Shown here one piece after another: positions 1 through 9,421 of a stretch of DNA of 41,568 nucleotides. Position numbers and translations under genes: made by a program. Source of the stretch: an uncultured Flavobacteriaceae bacterium (GTDB lineage: Bacteria; Bacteroidota; Bacteroidia; Flavobacteriales; Flavobacteriaceae); assembly GCA_938017825.1 (NCBI GenBank), contig CALIJE010000049.1, positions 1 to 41,568 on the forward strand, read 5' to 3'. The notes beneath the pieces are model-generated. The model had not been told where the DNA came from. It worked only from the letters and a program-made list of their open reading frames with translations, and did no database searches. Position 1 is the stretch's first letter, and every line of letters begins with the position of its first letter.

Positions 1-78
1 GCACTTCATACAATTCCTACAAAAAGATGCATTTTAATTTACGAATAAAAACACAGATTAGGAAGCTAAAAAAGAAGA
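1..78. other. intergenic edge, no gene seen
   Basis: Short AT-rich stretch downstream of murI. No reading frame of note, RNA gene or convincing terminator is visible before the window edge. Confidence 0.5.
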
Positions 79-861
79 CTAAAAGATTTTATGTTGAACG
101 TCTATTGCGTCATCATCTTCAAGAAAGTTGTTTAGGACAAAGAGGTCAGAATTGCTATAAAAAATACTTGTCCCAAACACTTCAGACTCAGTTTGCAAAC
201 CCTCTTTTTCTAGAACAGCCTTGGTCTGTCGCGCGACAGCTTCCCCAGAATCAATGATCTTCACATGTGCAGGCAATAATTCCTTTAAAACCGGGATTAA
301 ATATGGATAGTGCGTACATCCCAACACCAAATAGTCGATACCAGCTGCCAGCATCGGTTTCAAGTATTTTTGTAACAAGGTCTTCATATCATTGGAGGAA
401 ACCTCTCCAGCTTCGATAAGCGGAACTAGACCCGTACCTTCTTGCTCAACGATTTCAATACCATTGGCATGGTTCTCAGCAGTGCTATGGAACAGGCTAC
501 TGGAAAGTGTTCCTCTCGTGGCCAAGACACCAACCGTTTTTGATTTTGATTGCAAAGCGGCCGGCTTAATCGCGGGTTCAATACCTATAAATGGCACCGA
601 ATACGTTTTTCGCAAGTAATCGATTGCATTGGTCGTAGCGGTATTGCAGGCAACCACAATGATCTTGCAACCCATGTGAAGCAGCAATTCGGTGTTTTTT
701 ATACTGAGTTGAAGAATCTCCTGTTGGGATTTCGCACCATAAGGCGCATTTTTGCTATCTGCCAAATAAATGGTGTCCTCAGCGGGCAAAATTCTGCGAA
801 TTTCCTTCCAAATGGAAGTACCTCCAACACCAGAATCAAAAATGCCAATAGGCTTGTTCAT
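79..861 (-). CDS. murI: glutamate racemase
   Basis: Cytoplasmic enzyme that interconverts L- and D-glutamate to supply D-Glu for peptidoglycan. The 260-residue protein has the usual family length. It opens with the FDSGVGG motif at residues 8-14, which carries the conserved Asp. The two catalytic cysteines lie in ACNTAT (Cys72) and GCTHYP (Cys182). It lies 9 nt downstream of the pafA-type phosphatase on the same strand, so the two are probably co-transcribed. The start Met gives a full-length N-terminus (MNKPIGIFDSG) and needs no adjustment. Family assignment is secure. Confidence 0.97.
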   Translation of the reverse strand: MNKPIGIFDSGVGGTSIWKEIRRILPAEDTIYLADSKNAPYGAKSQQEILQLSIKNTELLLHMGCKIIVVACNTATTNAIDYLRKTYSVPFIGIEPAIKPAALQSKSKTVGVLATRGTLSSSLFHSTAENHANGIEIVEQEGTGLVPLIEAGEVSSNDMKTLLQKYLKPMLAAGIDYLVLGCTHYPYLIPVLKELLPAHVKIIDSGEAVARQTKAVLEKEGLQTESEVFGTSIFYSNSDLFVLNNFLEDDDAIDVQHKIF

Positions 862-870
862 CAGTTCAAA

Positions 871-2541
871 TTAGTCTAACACCTCGGCAATGGGTCTACC
901 CGTAGTGCCGTTGGGAAAAGCTATTCCCAATAAAGAGGCTAAGGTCGGAGCGATATCCGGAATTTCGGTTCGATCTACAGTACTTCCTTTTTTTATTCCT
1001 TTTCCGTAGAACAACAAGGGCACATGCGTATCGTAAATTTGCGGAGAACCATGGGTAGATCCAGTTTTAGGATAGGTAATCATTCCCGGTTGCAAGACGA
1101 CCAAAATATCTCCTGAACGTTTTTGATGATACCCATTTTGTAGAATGTATGGGATACCTTTCTGATAGTTGTTCTGCATCATCTGGTCGCCGGTATAGAC
1201 CGTACCGATTCCTGTATACTTCAACAGTTCTTTGGCGATCTTATTTTGTACGGCCGACACACTCAAATCGAGGTTTTTGACGATTTTGTGATCGAGAAAA
1301 AATTGATTGTTCGAAAAATTCTTGACGATCTCGCTAGTGCCATAGGTATATTGCAAGAATTCATTTAACGATAATTTTATGGTTTCCCAATCCATATAAC
1401 CAGCAGGAATCTTATTCGCTTTCAGATAGGCAGGTACGTCTATAGCCCCGTGATCTGCAGTCAGAAACACAGTATATTCGTCCTCACCAACACTTTTGTC
1501 CAAGGCGTTTAAGAATTTTTCCAAGTCGGCATCCAATCGTAAGTACGTATCTTGAATTTCTTTGGAATTCACCCCATAACCATGCCCAACATAATCTGTA
1601 CTCGAATAGCTTATTGCCAAGAAATCGGTGAAGCCATCCACGCCCAATTGCTCGCCAGCCAAAGCCGCCAAGGCAAAATCAGTGGTCAAATGATTTCCAA
1701 AAGCGCTAGATTTTATGATATCGTATTGCCCATTCGCATCCCAAAGTTTTTTGAGATCATGAGGGAATACCGGGGCCGACTCCCCTTCAAAAAGGCTCTC
1801 ATAACTATTATTATCGGTGCCACTTTCGGTATACGTATTCATATCCTTAAAAGCTGACCATGGTTTTTTGTACGACTCGGCTATATTGCTACTATTGAAA
1901 TCATCGACCCATTGCGGTAAGTTCTCCATATAAAAGGTACTTGAAACCCAGTTGCCTTCATTTTGACCATGAAACCAATAGGCCGCGTTTGCAGTATGAC
2001 CTCCCGGTAAAACTGCTCCCCTATCTTTTAAGGCAATAGCTATGGTCTTACCCTTCATTTGGGTATGCAACCGAAGTTCATCGGTAATCGTACTGACTTG
2101 CATTCGATGCGGTGACATTTGGCCAGCGTCTGAACTGGTACCTACCGAGGAATAATTCGAATCGGAAGCACAATACACCTCAGCATCAGAAATTTTGTCG
2201 TACCAATTATTGCCGATTATGCCGTGGCTAGCAGGAGTGGCTCCGGCATAGACCGAGGCGTGCCCCGGACCGGTACTCGTTGGCGCATAGTTAAAATGGT
2301 TGTTCTTACAGTTAAAACCCTCCCTGACCAATCGCTTAAATCCCCCGTCGCCATAATCGTCCCAAAATCGGGTCAGATAGTCGTAACGCATCTGATCCAC
2401 TACAATACCAACGACCAACTTTGGAGTAGTTTTTAAGGCAGCAGAGCCGTTGTCTTTTGACTTTTTTTGGCTAAAGGAAATAGATGTAGACAGTACAACA
2501 AGAATAAACGAAATAATGATCAGTGTCTTTTGCTTCGACAT
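871..2541 (-). CDS. pafA: PafA-type alkaline phosphatase (type I phosphodiesterase/nucleotide pyrophosphatase superfamily)
   Basis: Probable periplasmic phosphomonoesterase that releases phosphate from organic esters. The 556-residue protein begins with a Sec signal peptide (hydrophobic residues 6-22, likely cleaved near FS-Q). The VVDQMRYDY segment at about 47-55 carries the first metal ligand. Thr90 in the TSTGPGHASVY context is the expected nucleophile. Asn111 and the Lys172/Arg174 pair sit at the spacing of the Asn and Lys/Arg substrate-binding residues of Elizabethkingia PafA, which argues for a monoesterase over a diesterase. TADHGA and STHGSP supply further metal ligands. It precedes murI and diverges from mlaE across 145 nt. 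Substrate specificity is inferred from motifs. Confidence 0.88.
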   Translation of the reverse strand: MSKQKTLIIISFILVVLSTSISFSQKKSKDNGSAALKTTPKLVVGIVVDQMRYDYLTRFWDDYGDGGFKRLVREGFNCKNNHFNYAPTSTGPGHASVYAGATPASHGIIGNNWYDKISDAEVYCASDSNYSSVGTSSDAGQMSPHRMQVSTITDELRLHTQMKGKTIAIALKDRGAVLPGGHTANAAYWFHGQNEGNWVSSTFYMENLPQWVDDFNSSNIAESYKKPWSAFKDMNTYTESGTDNNSYESLFEGESAPVFPHDLKKLWDANGQYDIIKSSAFGNHLTTDFALAALAGEQLGVDGFTDFLAISYSSTDYVGHGYGVNSKEIQDTYLRLDADLEKFLNALDKSVGEDEYTVFLTADHGAIDVPAYLKANKIPAGYMDWETIKLSLNEFLQYTYGTSEIVKNFSNNQFFLDHKIVKNLDLSVSAVQNKIAKELLKYTGIGTVYTGDQMMQNNYQKGIPYILQNGYHQKRSGDILVVLQPGMITYPKTGSTHGSPQIYDTHVPLLFYGKGIKKGSTVDRTEIPDIAPTLASLLGIAFPNGTTGRPIAEVLD

Positions 2542-2641
2542 ACGTATGTTTTAATATCATAAAAGTAAATAATTTCCACCCTTAATGATTTTAATTATTG
2601 GTTAAATGATGATCAATTCTCTTTGAGTTATCCTTTATTGC

Positions 2642-2649
2642 TATTTTTA
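2642..2649 (+). promoter_or_regulatory. possible mlaE promoter -7 box
   Basis: TATTTTTA resembles the Bacteroidota -7 element TAnnTTTG with a final mismatch. A TTTG lies at 2622-2625, 16 nt upstream, slightly close for a -33 box. It sits in the divergent gap between the phosphatase and mlaE genes. Confidence 0.28.
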
Positions 2650-2686
2650 CATAAAGAAGTCTTTTAAACTTTTCCATTTCGCATTC

Positions 2687-3424
2687 ATGAACCACCTTAG
2701 CCAAATAGGCAGTTACTTTCTAATGCTTCGCGAGGTTTTTAAAAAACCAACCAAATGGCGCATCATGAAAACATTGATTTTGAAAGAAATCGACGAACTC
2801 ATTTATGGTTCATTGGGGATAATCATATTCATATCGTTCTTTATCGGAGCGGTTGTGGCCATTCAAACTGCCTTGAACCTAACCAACCCTTTGATTCCAA
2901 GGAACCTTATCGGTTTTGCTACACGGCAATCGGTCATTCTAGAATTCGCTCCTACATTTGTGTCGATTATCATGGCAGGTAAAGTTGGATCGTACATTAC
3001 ATCGAGCATTGGAACCATGCGGGTTACGGAGCAAATAGATGCCCTGGAAGTAATGGGAGTAAATTCTCTTAACTATTTGGTCTTCCCTAAAATCATCGCC
3101 ATGCTGTTTTACCCATTTGCCATAGCGATATCAATGTATGTGGGTATTTTCGGCGGATGGTTGGCAGGTGTATTCGGTGGGTTTTTGACCAGTGCCGATT
3201 TTGTACAGGGATTGACAATGGATTTTATACCCTTTCACATCGCCTATGCTTTTATCAAAACCTTATTGTTCGCCATAGTTATCGCTACCATACCTTCTTT
3301 TCATGGTTACTACATGAAAGGCGGTGCCCTTGAAGTAGGTAAAGCGAGTACAACATCATTCGTATGGACAAGTGTTGTGATCATCATCCTCAATTATCTA
3401 CTAACCCAAATGCTATTAGGCTAA
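2687..3424 (+). CDS. mlaE: MlaE/YrbE-family ABC transporter permease
   Basis: Inner-membrane permease of an Mla-type phospholipid transport ABC system that helps maintain outer-membrane lipid asymmetry. The 245-residue length fits the family. Several hydrophobic segments are visible (about 46-68, 143-170 and 185-245). The conserved loop GSYITSSIGTMRVTEQIDAL, at about residues 102-121, is the diagnostic MlaE signature. The stop codon overlaps the start of the ATPase gene (TAATG), so the two are translationally coupled. No MlaD (MCE domain) gene follows here, so the substrate-binding partner must be encoded elsewhere. Confidence 0.94.
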   Translation: MNHLSQIGSYFLMLREVFKKPTKWRIMKTLILKEIDELIYGSLGIIIFISFFIGAVVAIQTALNLTNPLIPRNLIGFATRQSVILEFAPTFVSIIMAGKVGSYITSSIGTMRVTEQIDALEVMGVNSLNYLVFPKIIAMLFYPFAIAISMYVGIFGGWLAGVFGGFLTSADFVQGLTMDFIPFHIAYAFIKTLLFAIVIATIPSFHGYYMKGGALEVGKASTTSFVWTSVVIIILNYLLTQMLLG

Positions 3425-4191
3425 TGATTGCGATTAATGACATACACAAATCGTTCGGTGACGCCCATGTACTAAAGGGCATCACCACAGTTTTGGAAAC
3501 CGGTAAAACCAATCTGATCATAGGTCAAAGTGGATCAGGAAAGACCGTTTTCTTAAAATGTCTATTAGGGCTTTTTTCTCCGGAGGAGGGAGAGATCATC
3601 TATGACGATAAGGCTTATTCTACGCTTTCAGGGGATGAAAAAAGAGATTTACGACAAGATATGGGCATGGTATTTCAAGGAAGTGCGTTATTTGATAGTA
3701 TGACCGTAGAGGGAAATGTGCGCTTTCCGTTAGAAATGTTCACCAAGCAGTCTAAGTCTGAAATGAAAGATCGAGTCGATGCGGTTTTAGAACGTGTAAA
3801 TTTGATCGATGCCCATCACAAATACCCCTCCGAAATTTCAGGTGGGATGCAAAAAAGAGTGGCCATTGCCCGGGCGATAGTCATGAACCCGACCTATCTA
3901 TTTTGTGATGAGCCCAATTCTGGCCTTGATCCAAAAACGGCCATACTAATCGATGACTTGATCAAGGAAATTACAGAGGAATACAATATTACCACTGTTA
4001 TCAACACGCATGATATGAACTCGGTCATGCAAATAGGGGAAAAAATCATTTTTCTAAAGAACGGTTTCAAAGAATGGGAAGGAACCAAACACGAGATTTT
4101 TAAAACCGACAACGAAGCTGTTACGGATTTTGTATACTCCTCAGAGCTCTTCAAAAAAGTTCGACAAATGTATATTGAGGAGCGAAATTAA
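3424..4191 (+). CDS. mlaF: MlaF-type ABC transporter ATP-binding protein
   Basis: Cytoplasmic ATPase powering the MlaE permease. The start chosen is the ATG that overlaps the mlaE stop; the open frame extends 20 codons further upstream, but only into mlaE. From this start the protein has 255 residues. The Walker A motif GQSGSGKT is at 34-41, the Q-loop FQGS near 84-87, and the signature ISGGMQKR at 138-145. Walker B is followed by DEPNSGLDP at 162-170, where Asn replaces the usual Thr of DEPTSGLDP. The H-loop is NTHDM. Partner and pathway follow from the neighbour and from family knowledge. Confidence 0.95.
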   Translation: MIAINDIHKSFGDAHVLKGITTVLETGKTNLIIGQSGSGKTVFLKCLLGLFSPEEGEIIYDDKAYSTLSGDEKRDLRQDMGMVFQGSALFDSMTVEGNVRFPLEMFTKQSKSEMKDRVDAVLERVNLIDAHHKYPSEISGGMQKRVAIARAIVMNPTYLFCDEPNSGLDPKTAILIDDLIKEITEEYNITTVINTHDMNSVMQIGEKIIFLKNGFKEWEGTKHEIFKTDNEAVTDFVYSSELFKKVRQMYIEERN

Positions 4192-4301
4192 TGCTAATGG
4201 GACGTTGTACTTAAGACCGTATCAACTGTGCAAGCTCCATTCAAATTACGACTTTCATAAATTTTCCATCCATTGTGACCTAGAAAACATAGATTGTCAG
4301 G
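4192..4301. other. convergent intergenic gap
   Basis: 110 nt between the converging mlaF and DUF389 genes. I see no strong hairpin with a T tract on either strand. Confidence 0.5.
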
Positions 4302-5765
4302 CTAGTTGATTTGCCTTAACTGAATCGTACTATCTTTCAGCCGTATTTTCAACCAATTATGTAGTTTCTTTGAATCGTTGGTTATTTGACTACGCCGCGT
4401 ATTATTTTTCCATTTTGCTTGAAAGATAGTGAGCGTATCCAATTTGTTAAAGTCGGTTCGTATGGCATTGTCATATTCCAATTCGATCAAATTTTCATAA
4501 TTGGCCTTTGCCTCTGCGCTGATTTCCCGAAAAGGAATGGCCTTGGATACTGCTTGCTTAATTTTATTAAGTTCAGTTTCCAATAAACGAATTTTTTCAT
4601 CCTTACCGAGCAGCTCACTTTTTTGCGATTGATACAATTCTTCAACATATTTTAGTTGATTCGCTTGGTCACTTTGTGAACCTTGAATGATTTTAAGCTG
4701 TACATCTTCCAATTCCTCGTAAGTCTTCATATTCGCTTTCCAAGTGGCCACTACCCCTGGCGGAACACTTTCATTTCCCATAAAAATCAATTCGATTGTT
4801 GAAGTGGTATCCCTGGCAAAATTCAATTCCGAAAGGTCCTCCAAAAAGCGGCCGTCTTTTGTGAATTTATAGGGTTTTACGTTCGCTTCAATAAACTCAT
4901 TGGCATATCTATTAAAATTAAACTCTTCATACACCCCCCAAAATATCCATCCTGCAGGAATCATTACGGCTAATGCAATCAGTGAAACCAAGCGCGCAAT
5001 GAGTCGTCGTCTTTTAGAATTTGCATAGCGTACCATAGGGAAACGCAATAGTTTCAAAACCAAAAAAGTAGCCAATCCTATAAAAATGGTATTGATTCCG
5101 AAGAGCAAGGAAGCTCCCCAGACGTATTGCCAATTTCCTATGGCCAAACCATATCCAACGGTACATAAAGGCGGCATCAAGGCAGTTGCTATGGCGACCC
5201 CAAAAATAACACTGGCAATAGTGCCCTTTTTTGCCCGGGCGATTACTAAAGCCAAACCACCGAAAAAGCCGATAAGCACATCACGTATGTCTGGTTTGGT
5301 CCGAGCCAACAACTCTGAAGACTCCGTTTTAAGTGGAAAAATATAGAAAAAAAGAAATGCGGTCAAAACGCTCAAAACCACCATTACCGTTAAGTTCTTC
5401 ATTGACCTTCTTAGGGTGTCGATATCGTTGATCGCCAACGATAAACCCATGCCCAAAATTGGACCCATTAAAGGGGAAATTAACATCGCTCCAATAACAA
5501 CTGCGGTAGAATTGGCATTAAGGCCAACAGAAGCAATAAAAATAGAACAGATTAGAATCCAGGAGGTATGGCCTTTGAAAGGTATATCGGCAATAATCGC
5601 CTCTTTTGTAGCTTCTTGATCGGTATTCTTGCGAATGTCAAGTAGTTCGGAAAGAAAGTTCTTAGAGCTTTGAAAAAAGTTTTTAAATTCTTTTTTGACC
5701 TCTTCCTTACTTTGAATCGGTTCTTCCTCCGGCAAATTGTGCTCCTGATTCAGTTCTTCACTCAT
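4302..5765 (-). CDS. DUF389 (TIGR00341-type) membrane protein
   Basis: Membrane protein of unknown biochemical function. Residues 1-67 are charged and probably cytoplasmic. Residues 68-280 contain about six hydrophobic segments with the small-residue motif GAMLISPLMGPILGMG, typical of DUF389. Residues 285-487 form a soluble tail with a likely coiled coil around 355-400. The tail is longer than in minimal DUF389 proteins. The gene starts 2 nt after the manC stop, so it is probably the last gene of the M28-SDR-sprT-manC run. A role in transport or in sensing at the membrane is possible, but the sequence does not say which. Confidence 0.88.
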   Translation of the reverse strand: MSEELNQEHNLPEEEPIQSKEEVKKEFKNFFQSSKNFLSELLDIRKNTDQEATKEAIIADIPFKGHTSWILICSIFIASVGLNANSTAVVIGAMLISPLMGPILGMGLSLAINDIDTLRRSMKNLTVMVVLSVLTAFLFFYIFPLKTESSELLARTKPDIRDVLIGFFGGLALVIARAKKGTIASVIFGVAIATALMPPLCTVGYGLAIGNWQYVWGASLLFGINTIFIGLATFLVLKLLRFPMVRYANSKRRRLIARLVSLIALAVMIPAGWIFWGVYEEFNFNRYANEFIEANVKPYKFTKDGRFLEDLSELNFARDTTSTIELIFMGNESVPPGVVATWKANMKTYEELEDVQLKIIQGSQSDQANQLKYVEELYQSQKSELLGKDEKIRLLETELNKIKQAVSKAIPFREISAEAKANYENLIELEYDNAIRTDFNKLDTLTIFQAKWKNNTRRSQITNDSKKLHNWLKIRLKDSTIQLRQIN

Positions 5766-5767
5766 GG

Positions 5768-6847
5768 TTAAGCATATTGATCACCAAATGTATCTTTAAC
5801 TTTATTTAGTACTTGCTTAATATCTTGCTCTTTTGATTTGGGAAAAATGAGCAATACTTCTTCTTTATCGACTATAATATAGTCATTTAGTCCATCAATC
5901 ACTACGACTTTGCCTTTTGGAGAGCGAATCATATTGCCTGTCGCATCCTCAGCCAGCAGTTGCGCCCCTACGACTGCATTTGTCGCAGTGCCATCGTTCA
6001 TTTTATCATAGAGTGAGCCCCAAGTGCCCAAATCGTTCCAATCAAAGGTCGCTGGTAATACAAATATCGATTTCGAATTTTCGAGAATCGCATAATCTAT
6101 AGATATATTCTCCGCCTTCGGGTAATTCTCTTTGATGAAAGCACTTTCCTCATTTGTATTATAAAATGACATACCAGCTTCAAAAAGCTCAAATTGGGCG
6201 GGTTGAAAATTCTTAAAGGCATTGACGATGGTCTGCACGCTCCACATAAAGATACCGGCATTCCATAAAAAATTACCTTGGGCCAAAAATTCTTTGGCGG
6301 TTTCATAGTCAGGTTTTTCCCGAAATTGATTTACTTTCTTTAGGCCATCGTCGCTATTTTTATTGTATTCGATATAGCCAAAACCAGTATTTGGAAAAGA
6401 GGGTTTAATTCCCAAGGTGCAGAGCACCTCTTCATTTGAACACTTATCGAAACAGCGAGTTACGTCATTCGCGAATGCTTCTTCGTCCTCTATCCAATGG
6501 TCACTCGGCGCCACGATCATTACACCATTCGGATTCATTTTCTGAATTTTCAAAGCAGCGTACAGAATACAAGGAGCAGTATTGCGCATTGCAGGTTCCA
6601 AAACAACCTGCTCTTGCTTTACTAAAGGAAGTTGCTCCAATACCAGATCATTGTATCGTTCGTTGGTGAGAATGAGGATATTCTCGGTCGGCACGAACTT
6701 GTTCAAACGCTTAAATGTTTTTTGTATCAAGGTATCGCCAGTACCTAGCATATCGTGAAACTGCTTCGGATAACTAGAGGTACTGATCGGCCAAAACCGC
6801 GAGCCTACACCACCCGCCATCAATACTGCATAATAGTCTTTATTCAT
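5768..6847 (-). CDS. manC: mannose-1-phosphate guanylyltransferase
   Basis: Makes GDP-mannose from mannose-1-phosphate and GTP for glycan and exopolysaccharide synthesis. The 359-residue protein has the nucleotidyltransferase signature AGGVGSRFWP at about 11-20, followed by the PKQF Lys motif at 27-30. APSDHWI (metal-binding Asp) and FNDLGTW-like text (FDWNDLGTWGS) lie further along. It is a stand-alone guanylyltransferase and lacks the C-terminal cupin isomerase domain of the bifunctional AlgA/ManC type. It sits between sprT-like (65 nt upstream) and DUF389 (2 nt downstream). Confidence 0.94.
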   Translation of the reverse strand: MNKDYYAVLMAGGVGSRFWPISTSSYPKQFHDMLGTGDTLIQKTFKRLNKFVPTENILILTNERYNDLVLEQLPLVKQEQVVLEPAMRNTAPCILYAALKIQKMNPNGVMIVAPSDHWIEDEEAFANDVTRCFDKCSNEEVLCTLGIKPSFPNTGFGYIEYNKNSDDGLKKVNQFREKPDYETAKEFLAQGNFLWNAGIFMWSVQTIVNAFKNFQPAQFELFEAGMSFYNTNEESAFIKENYPKAENISIDYAILENSKSIFVLPATFDWNDLGTWGSLYDKMNDGTATNAVVGAQLLAEDATGNMIRSPKGKVVVIDGLNDYIIVDKEEVLLIFPKSKEQDIKQVLNKVKDTFGDQYA

Positions 6848-6912
6848 AATTTGTTTTTGAGAGCACTACGAAGTTTTTCGATAATCGGGGCTCAATTAAT
6901 ATTTAAAGTTGA

Positions 6913-7512
6913 TCAATTAATGAGTTCAACTTCGGCATTGGGTTGAAAGAGATACATACGCCCAGTGGTCATCTCAACACACTCGTAGCGCTTTACCCTC
7001 CTATTTCCTTTTCTGTACATTTTACCATTGTACAAACGAAATACACTACCCAAAGGTAATTCAAAAACGTAGGATTTTTCACTATGTTGTTCATCGAACT
7101 GTTTTAAGGCGACCGATAATTGAGCATCGGTACTACTGCTCGCTTTGGGGTTTTTAAAGTGTTTTGCCAATAGAGGCAAGAGTTTGGTCGGAAATACATC
7201 TGGTCGTAAGAATGGTAGCATTAAATGCTGAAAGGTATGTTTCCATTCTTTTCCATGTGGTTTAATGCGCCGGCCGTATTTTTCAAATGCCACCAGATGT
7301 GCTATCTCGTGTACCAAGGTAATCAGGAAACGATATTTATTTAAAGAAGAATTTACTGTAATCTGATGCTTGCCGTCGGGCATTTTTCGATAATCACCAT
7401 GACGTGTTACCCGCTCATTCACAATCTTTAAGTGAACTCCGGTCTGTTGAATTAACCCCAAACAGGATTCTACAGCTCTTTCAGGAAGGTATTTTTTGAG
7501 AACGGCATCCAT
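6913..7512 (-). CDS. SprT-like domain zinc metallopeptidase
   Basis: 199-residue protein with the SprT-like core. The zinc motif HEIAH is at 68-72 and a third candidate ligand, His86, sits in KPHGKEWK. The C-terminal third (from about 150) is a small beta-rich tail (VFRLYNGKMYRKGNRR) with no obvious paired-cysteine zinc ribbon. In other organisms SprT/Spartan-like proteases act on DNA-bound proteins; a similar role here is inference. It starts 19 nt downstream of the SDR gene, in an apparent operon. Confidence 0.85.
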   Translation of the reverse strand: MDAVLKKYLPERAVESCLGLIQQTGVHLKIVNERVTRHGDYRKMPDGKHQITVNSSLNKYRFLITLVHEIAHLVAFEKYGRRIKPHGKEWKHTFQHLMLPFLRPDVFPTKLLPLLAKHFKNPKASSSTDAQLSVALKQFDEQHSEKSYVFELPLGSVFRLYNGKMYRKGNRRVKRYECVEMTTGRMYLFQPNAEVELIN

Positions 7513-7531
7513 TTCATTGCAAAAATAGGGT

Positions 7532-8212
7532 TTAAGGTGTACTGTTGCTTACCTGCAGCAACTTTCCGTTGTACATTCTATTTCCACTGAGGGCAAAATC
7601 TTTGATATATTCAGCCATTGCCAGGGCAGTAGTCGGTGCCTGATAACCTGGAAACGCTTCTTCAAGCATTTCGGTCTGTACTGCGCCCAAGGCCAAAACA
7701 TTAAAGGAAGGTCCGGTTTCCTTAAATTCCTCTGCCCACAATTCCGTTAATGTAATGACGGCAGCCTTACTGGAACTATATGCCGAAAGACCAGGGAATT
7801 TCATGCTGCCCTGAACACCGCCCATAGAGCTAATGGTTACAACATGGCCGGTATTCGGCATTAGGGGCATTACCGTTCTGGTAATCTCCGCAACACCGAA
7901 AACATTGACCTTAAAGACCGCTTCGAACTCCTCGGTCGTAGTTTCAAGAAAAGGCTTGTTCAGCAGACTTCCGGCATTATTGATAAGAATATCAACCGTC
8001 TCCCAATTGCGCTTCAAAAAGGCTTCCAATTTTTTTATATCTGAAGACTCGGACACATCAAAAGAGAAATTGGAGATGTTGGCATGCTGTAAATCATCAA
8101 TAGGTTTGTTGTTCCTAGACAATGCCAATACCCTATGACCTGCATCGGCGAAAAGTTTAGCCAGTTCAAAGCCAATTCCCCTGCTCGACCCTGTAATAAT
8201 TACATTGGCCAT
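7532..8212 (-). CDS. SDR family NAD(P)-dependent oxidoreductase
   Basis: Short-chain dehydrogenase/reductase of 226 residues with unknown substrate. The Rossmann motif GSSRGIG is at 8-14, NNAG at 78-81, the catalytic Ser near 129, and Tyr145/Lys149 in YSSSK. The length is at the short end of classical SDRs because the C-terminal substrate loop is compact. The start codon overlaps the M28 peptidase stop by one base (TAATG), indicating translational coupling. Confidence 0.93.
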   Translation of the reverse strand: MANVIITGSSRGIGFELAKLFADAGHRVLALSRNNKPIDDLQHANISNFSFDVSESSDIKKLEAFLKRNWETVDILINNAGSLLNKPFLETTTEEFEAVFKVNVFGVAEITRTVMPLMPNTGHVVTISSMGGVQGSMKFPGLSAYSSSKAAVITLTELWAEEFKETGPSFNVLALGAVQTEMLEEAFPGYQAPTTALAMAEYIKDFALSGNRMYNGKLLQVSNSTP

Positions 8213-9393
8213 TACTTGAGCTTTATCGTCTGGGTAGAAGAATTTGCAATACTCTCGATCATGGGAATGGAACTATTCACAATATTTGCCATATGATCAA
8301 AATCCATCAAGGCTACCTCATCGCCTACCTGATGGTAATGATCAAAGTTGGTAAAGTCGAAGGTGCAAAAAGTCTGACTGGGCACATTAAATTCGTTATA
8401 GAAAGGATAATTATCAGAACGTTTAAATAAATTCATGTCTTTGGCCTGTGGTAAAAAGCCAACAAGGTTTCTTCCGACGTTCATATTGCAAACTCCGGCG
8501 AGGTTAGACTCCTCAAAGCCGGTTGCATACATTAAATAATCCTTGCCTACTAAAGGCACGCCGACCATCTCATAGTTCAACATCACGTAAAGGTTCAGGT
8601 TTTCAGCCTTCAATCGCTGCGCCAAATGTTTGGATCCCAAAAGCCCCTTTTCCTCAGCGCTGAACAGGGCGAAAATAATGCTTCGCTTATTGGTCTTATT
8701 GTTCCCAAAATATCGAGCCAATTCAAGAACTGTTGTGGTACCGGAAGCATTGTCATTGGCACCGTTGGCAATTTCATCCCCATTTTTAGCCTCAATAATC
8801 CCAATGTGATCATAATGGGCCCCGATGATAATATATTCGTGCTTTAGGTCTATATCAGTACCTTCTAAAAAGCCCACAACGTTGAAGGAATTGTTATAAT
8901 TTGAAAGCACATCGCGATAGGTATCAAAATATGGCTTTATGTTATTGGCCTTGAAGATTCGTTCAATATAGGTTGCAGCTATTTCAATACCCATACTACC
9001 TGAATCCCTTCCTTGAAGCTCATCAGACGTCAGGAACGTCATTATCTCGCCAATATCCGATGCTTTCGATAGTGCACCGCCAATAGCGGCTTTAGGCATT
9101 GCGCCTGTAGCAGAAGCTTTCACACCTGTACTTTCTACCGGAATTGTTTTTACTTGTTCTTTACTTTCCTCCTCAATTTCTCTTACTTCGCTAAGCGTCC
9201 TGGTTGTATTTTCCTGAACATTTTCAACCTCCTGTTCAATTCTCTCAGCTTGCCTTGGCATGCTTTTGGGAGCTTGCACGCTTTGCCCTTTTTGATACAC
9301 CGGACGTTGATGAAGGGTCACATCCTGATCTACTTTTGAAGTCGTGCATGCCATCATCAATACCACGAGAATCAAACTAAAAACATTTTTCAT
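8212..9393 (-). CDS. M28-family zinc aminopeptidase-like lipoprotein
   Basis: Probable envelope lipoprotein: a signal peptide ends in a lipobox with Cys16 (MMAC). Residues 45-80 are charged and heptad-like, forming a linker or coiled coil before the peptidase domain (about 112-390). Metal ligands of the M28 fold are visible: His193 and Asp195 in HYDHIG, Asp214 in GANDNASG, Glu247/Glu248 in SAEEKG, and His354 in DHYHQVGDE. Glu275 in NYEMVG occupies the position that is Asp in many M28 enzymes, an alternative acidic ligand. It is the first gene of a minus-strand run ending at DUF389. A role in peptide degradation at the cell envelope is inferred. Confidence 0.92.
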   Translation of the reverse strand: MKNVFSLILVVLMMACTTSKVDQDVTLHQRPVYQKGQSVQAPKSMPRQAERIEQEVENVQENTTRTLSEVREIEEESKEQVKTIPVESTGVKASATGAMPKAAIGGALSKASDIGEIMTFLTSDELQGRDSGSMGIEIAATYIERIFKANNIKPYFDTYRDVLSNYNNSFNVVGFLEGTDIDLKHEYIIIGAHYDHIGIIEAKNGDEIANGANDNASGTTTVLELARYFGNNKTNKRSIIFALFSAEEKGLLGSKHLAQRLKAENLNLYVMLNYEMVGVPLVGKDYLMYATGFEESNLAGVCNMNVGRNLVGFLPQAKDMNLFKRSDNYPFYNEFNVPSQTFCTFDFTNFDHYHQVGDEVALMDFDHMANIVNSSIPMIESIANSSTQTIKLK

Positions 9394-9421
9394 AAGATTT
9401 CCTTTTTATTATAAACTCTTT

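Noticed and set aside
3364-3423. Upstream extension of mlaF by 20 codons
   Set aside because: It lies wholly inside mlaE and the added residues do not match the ABC ATPase N-terminus; the overlapping ATG is better.
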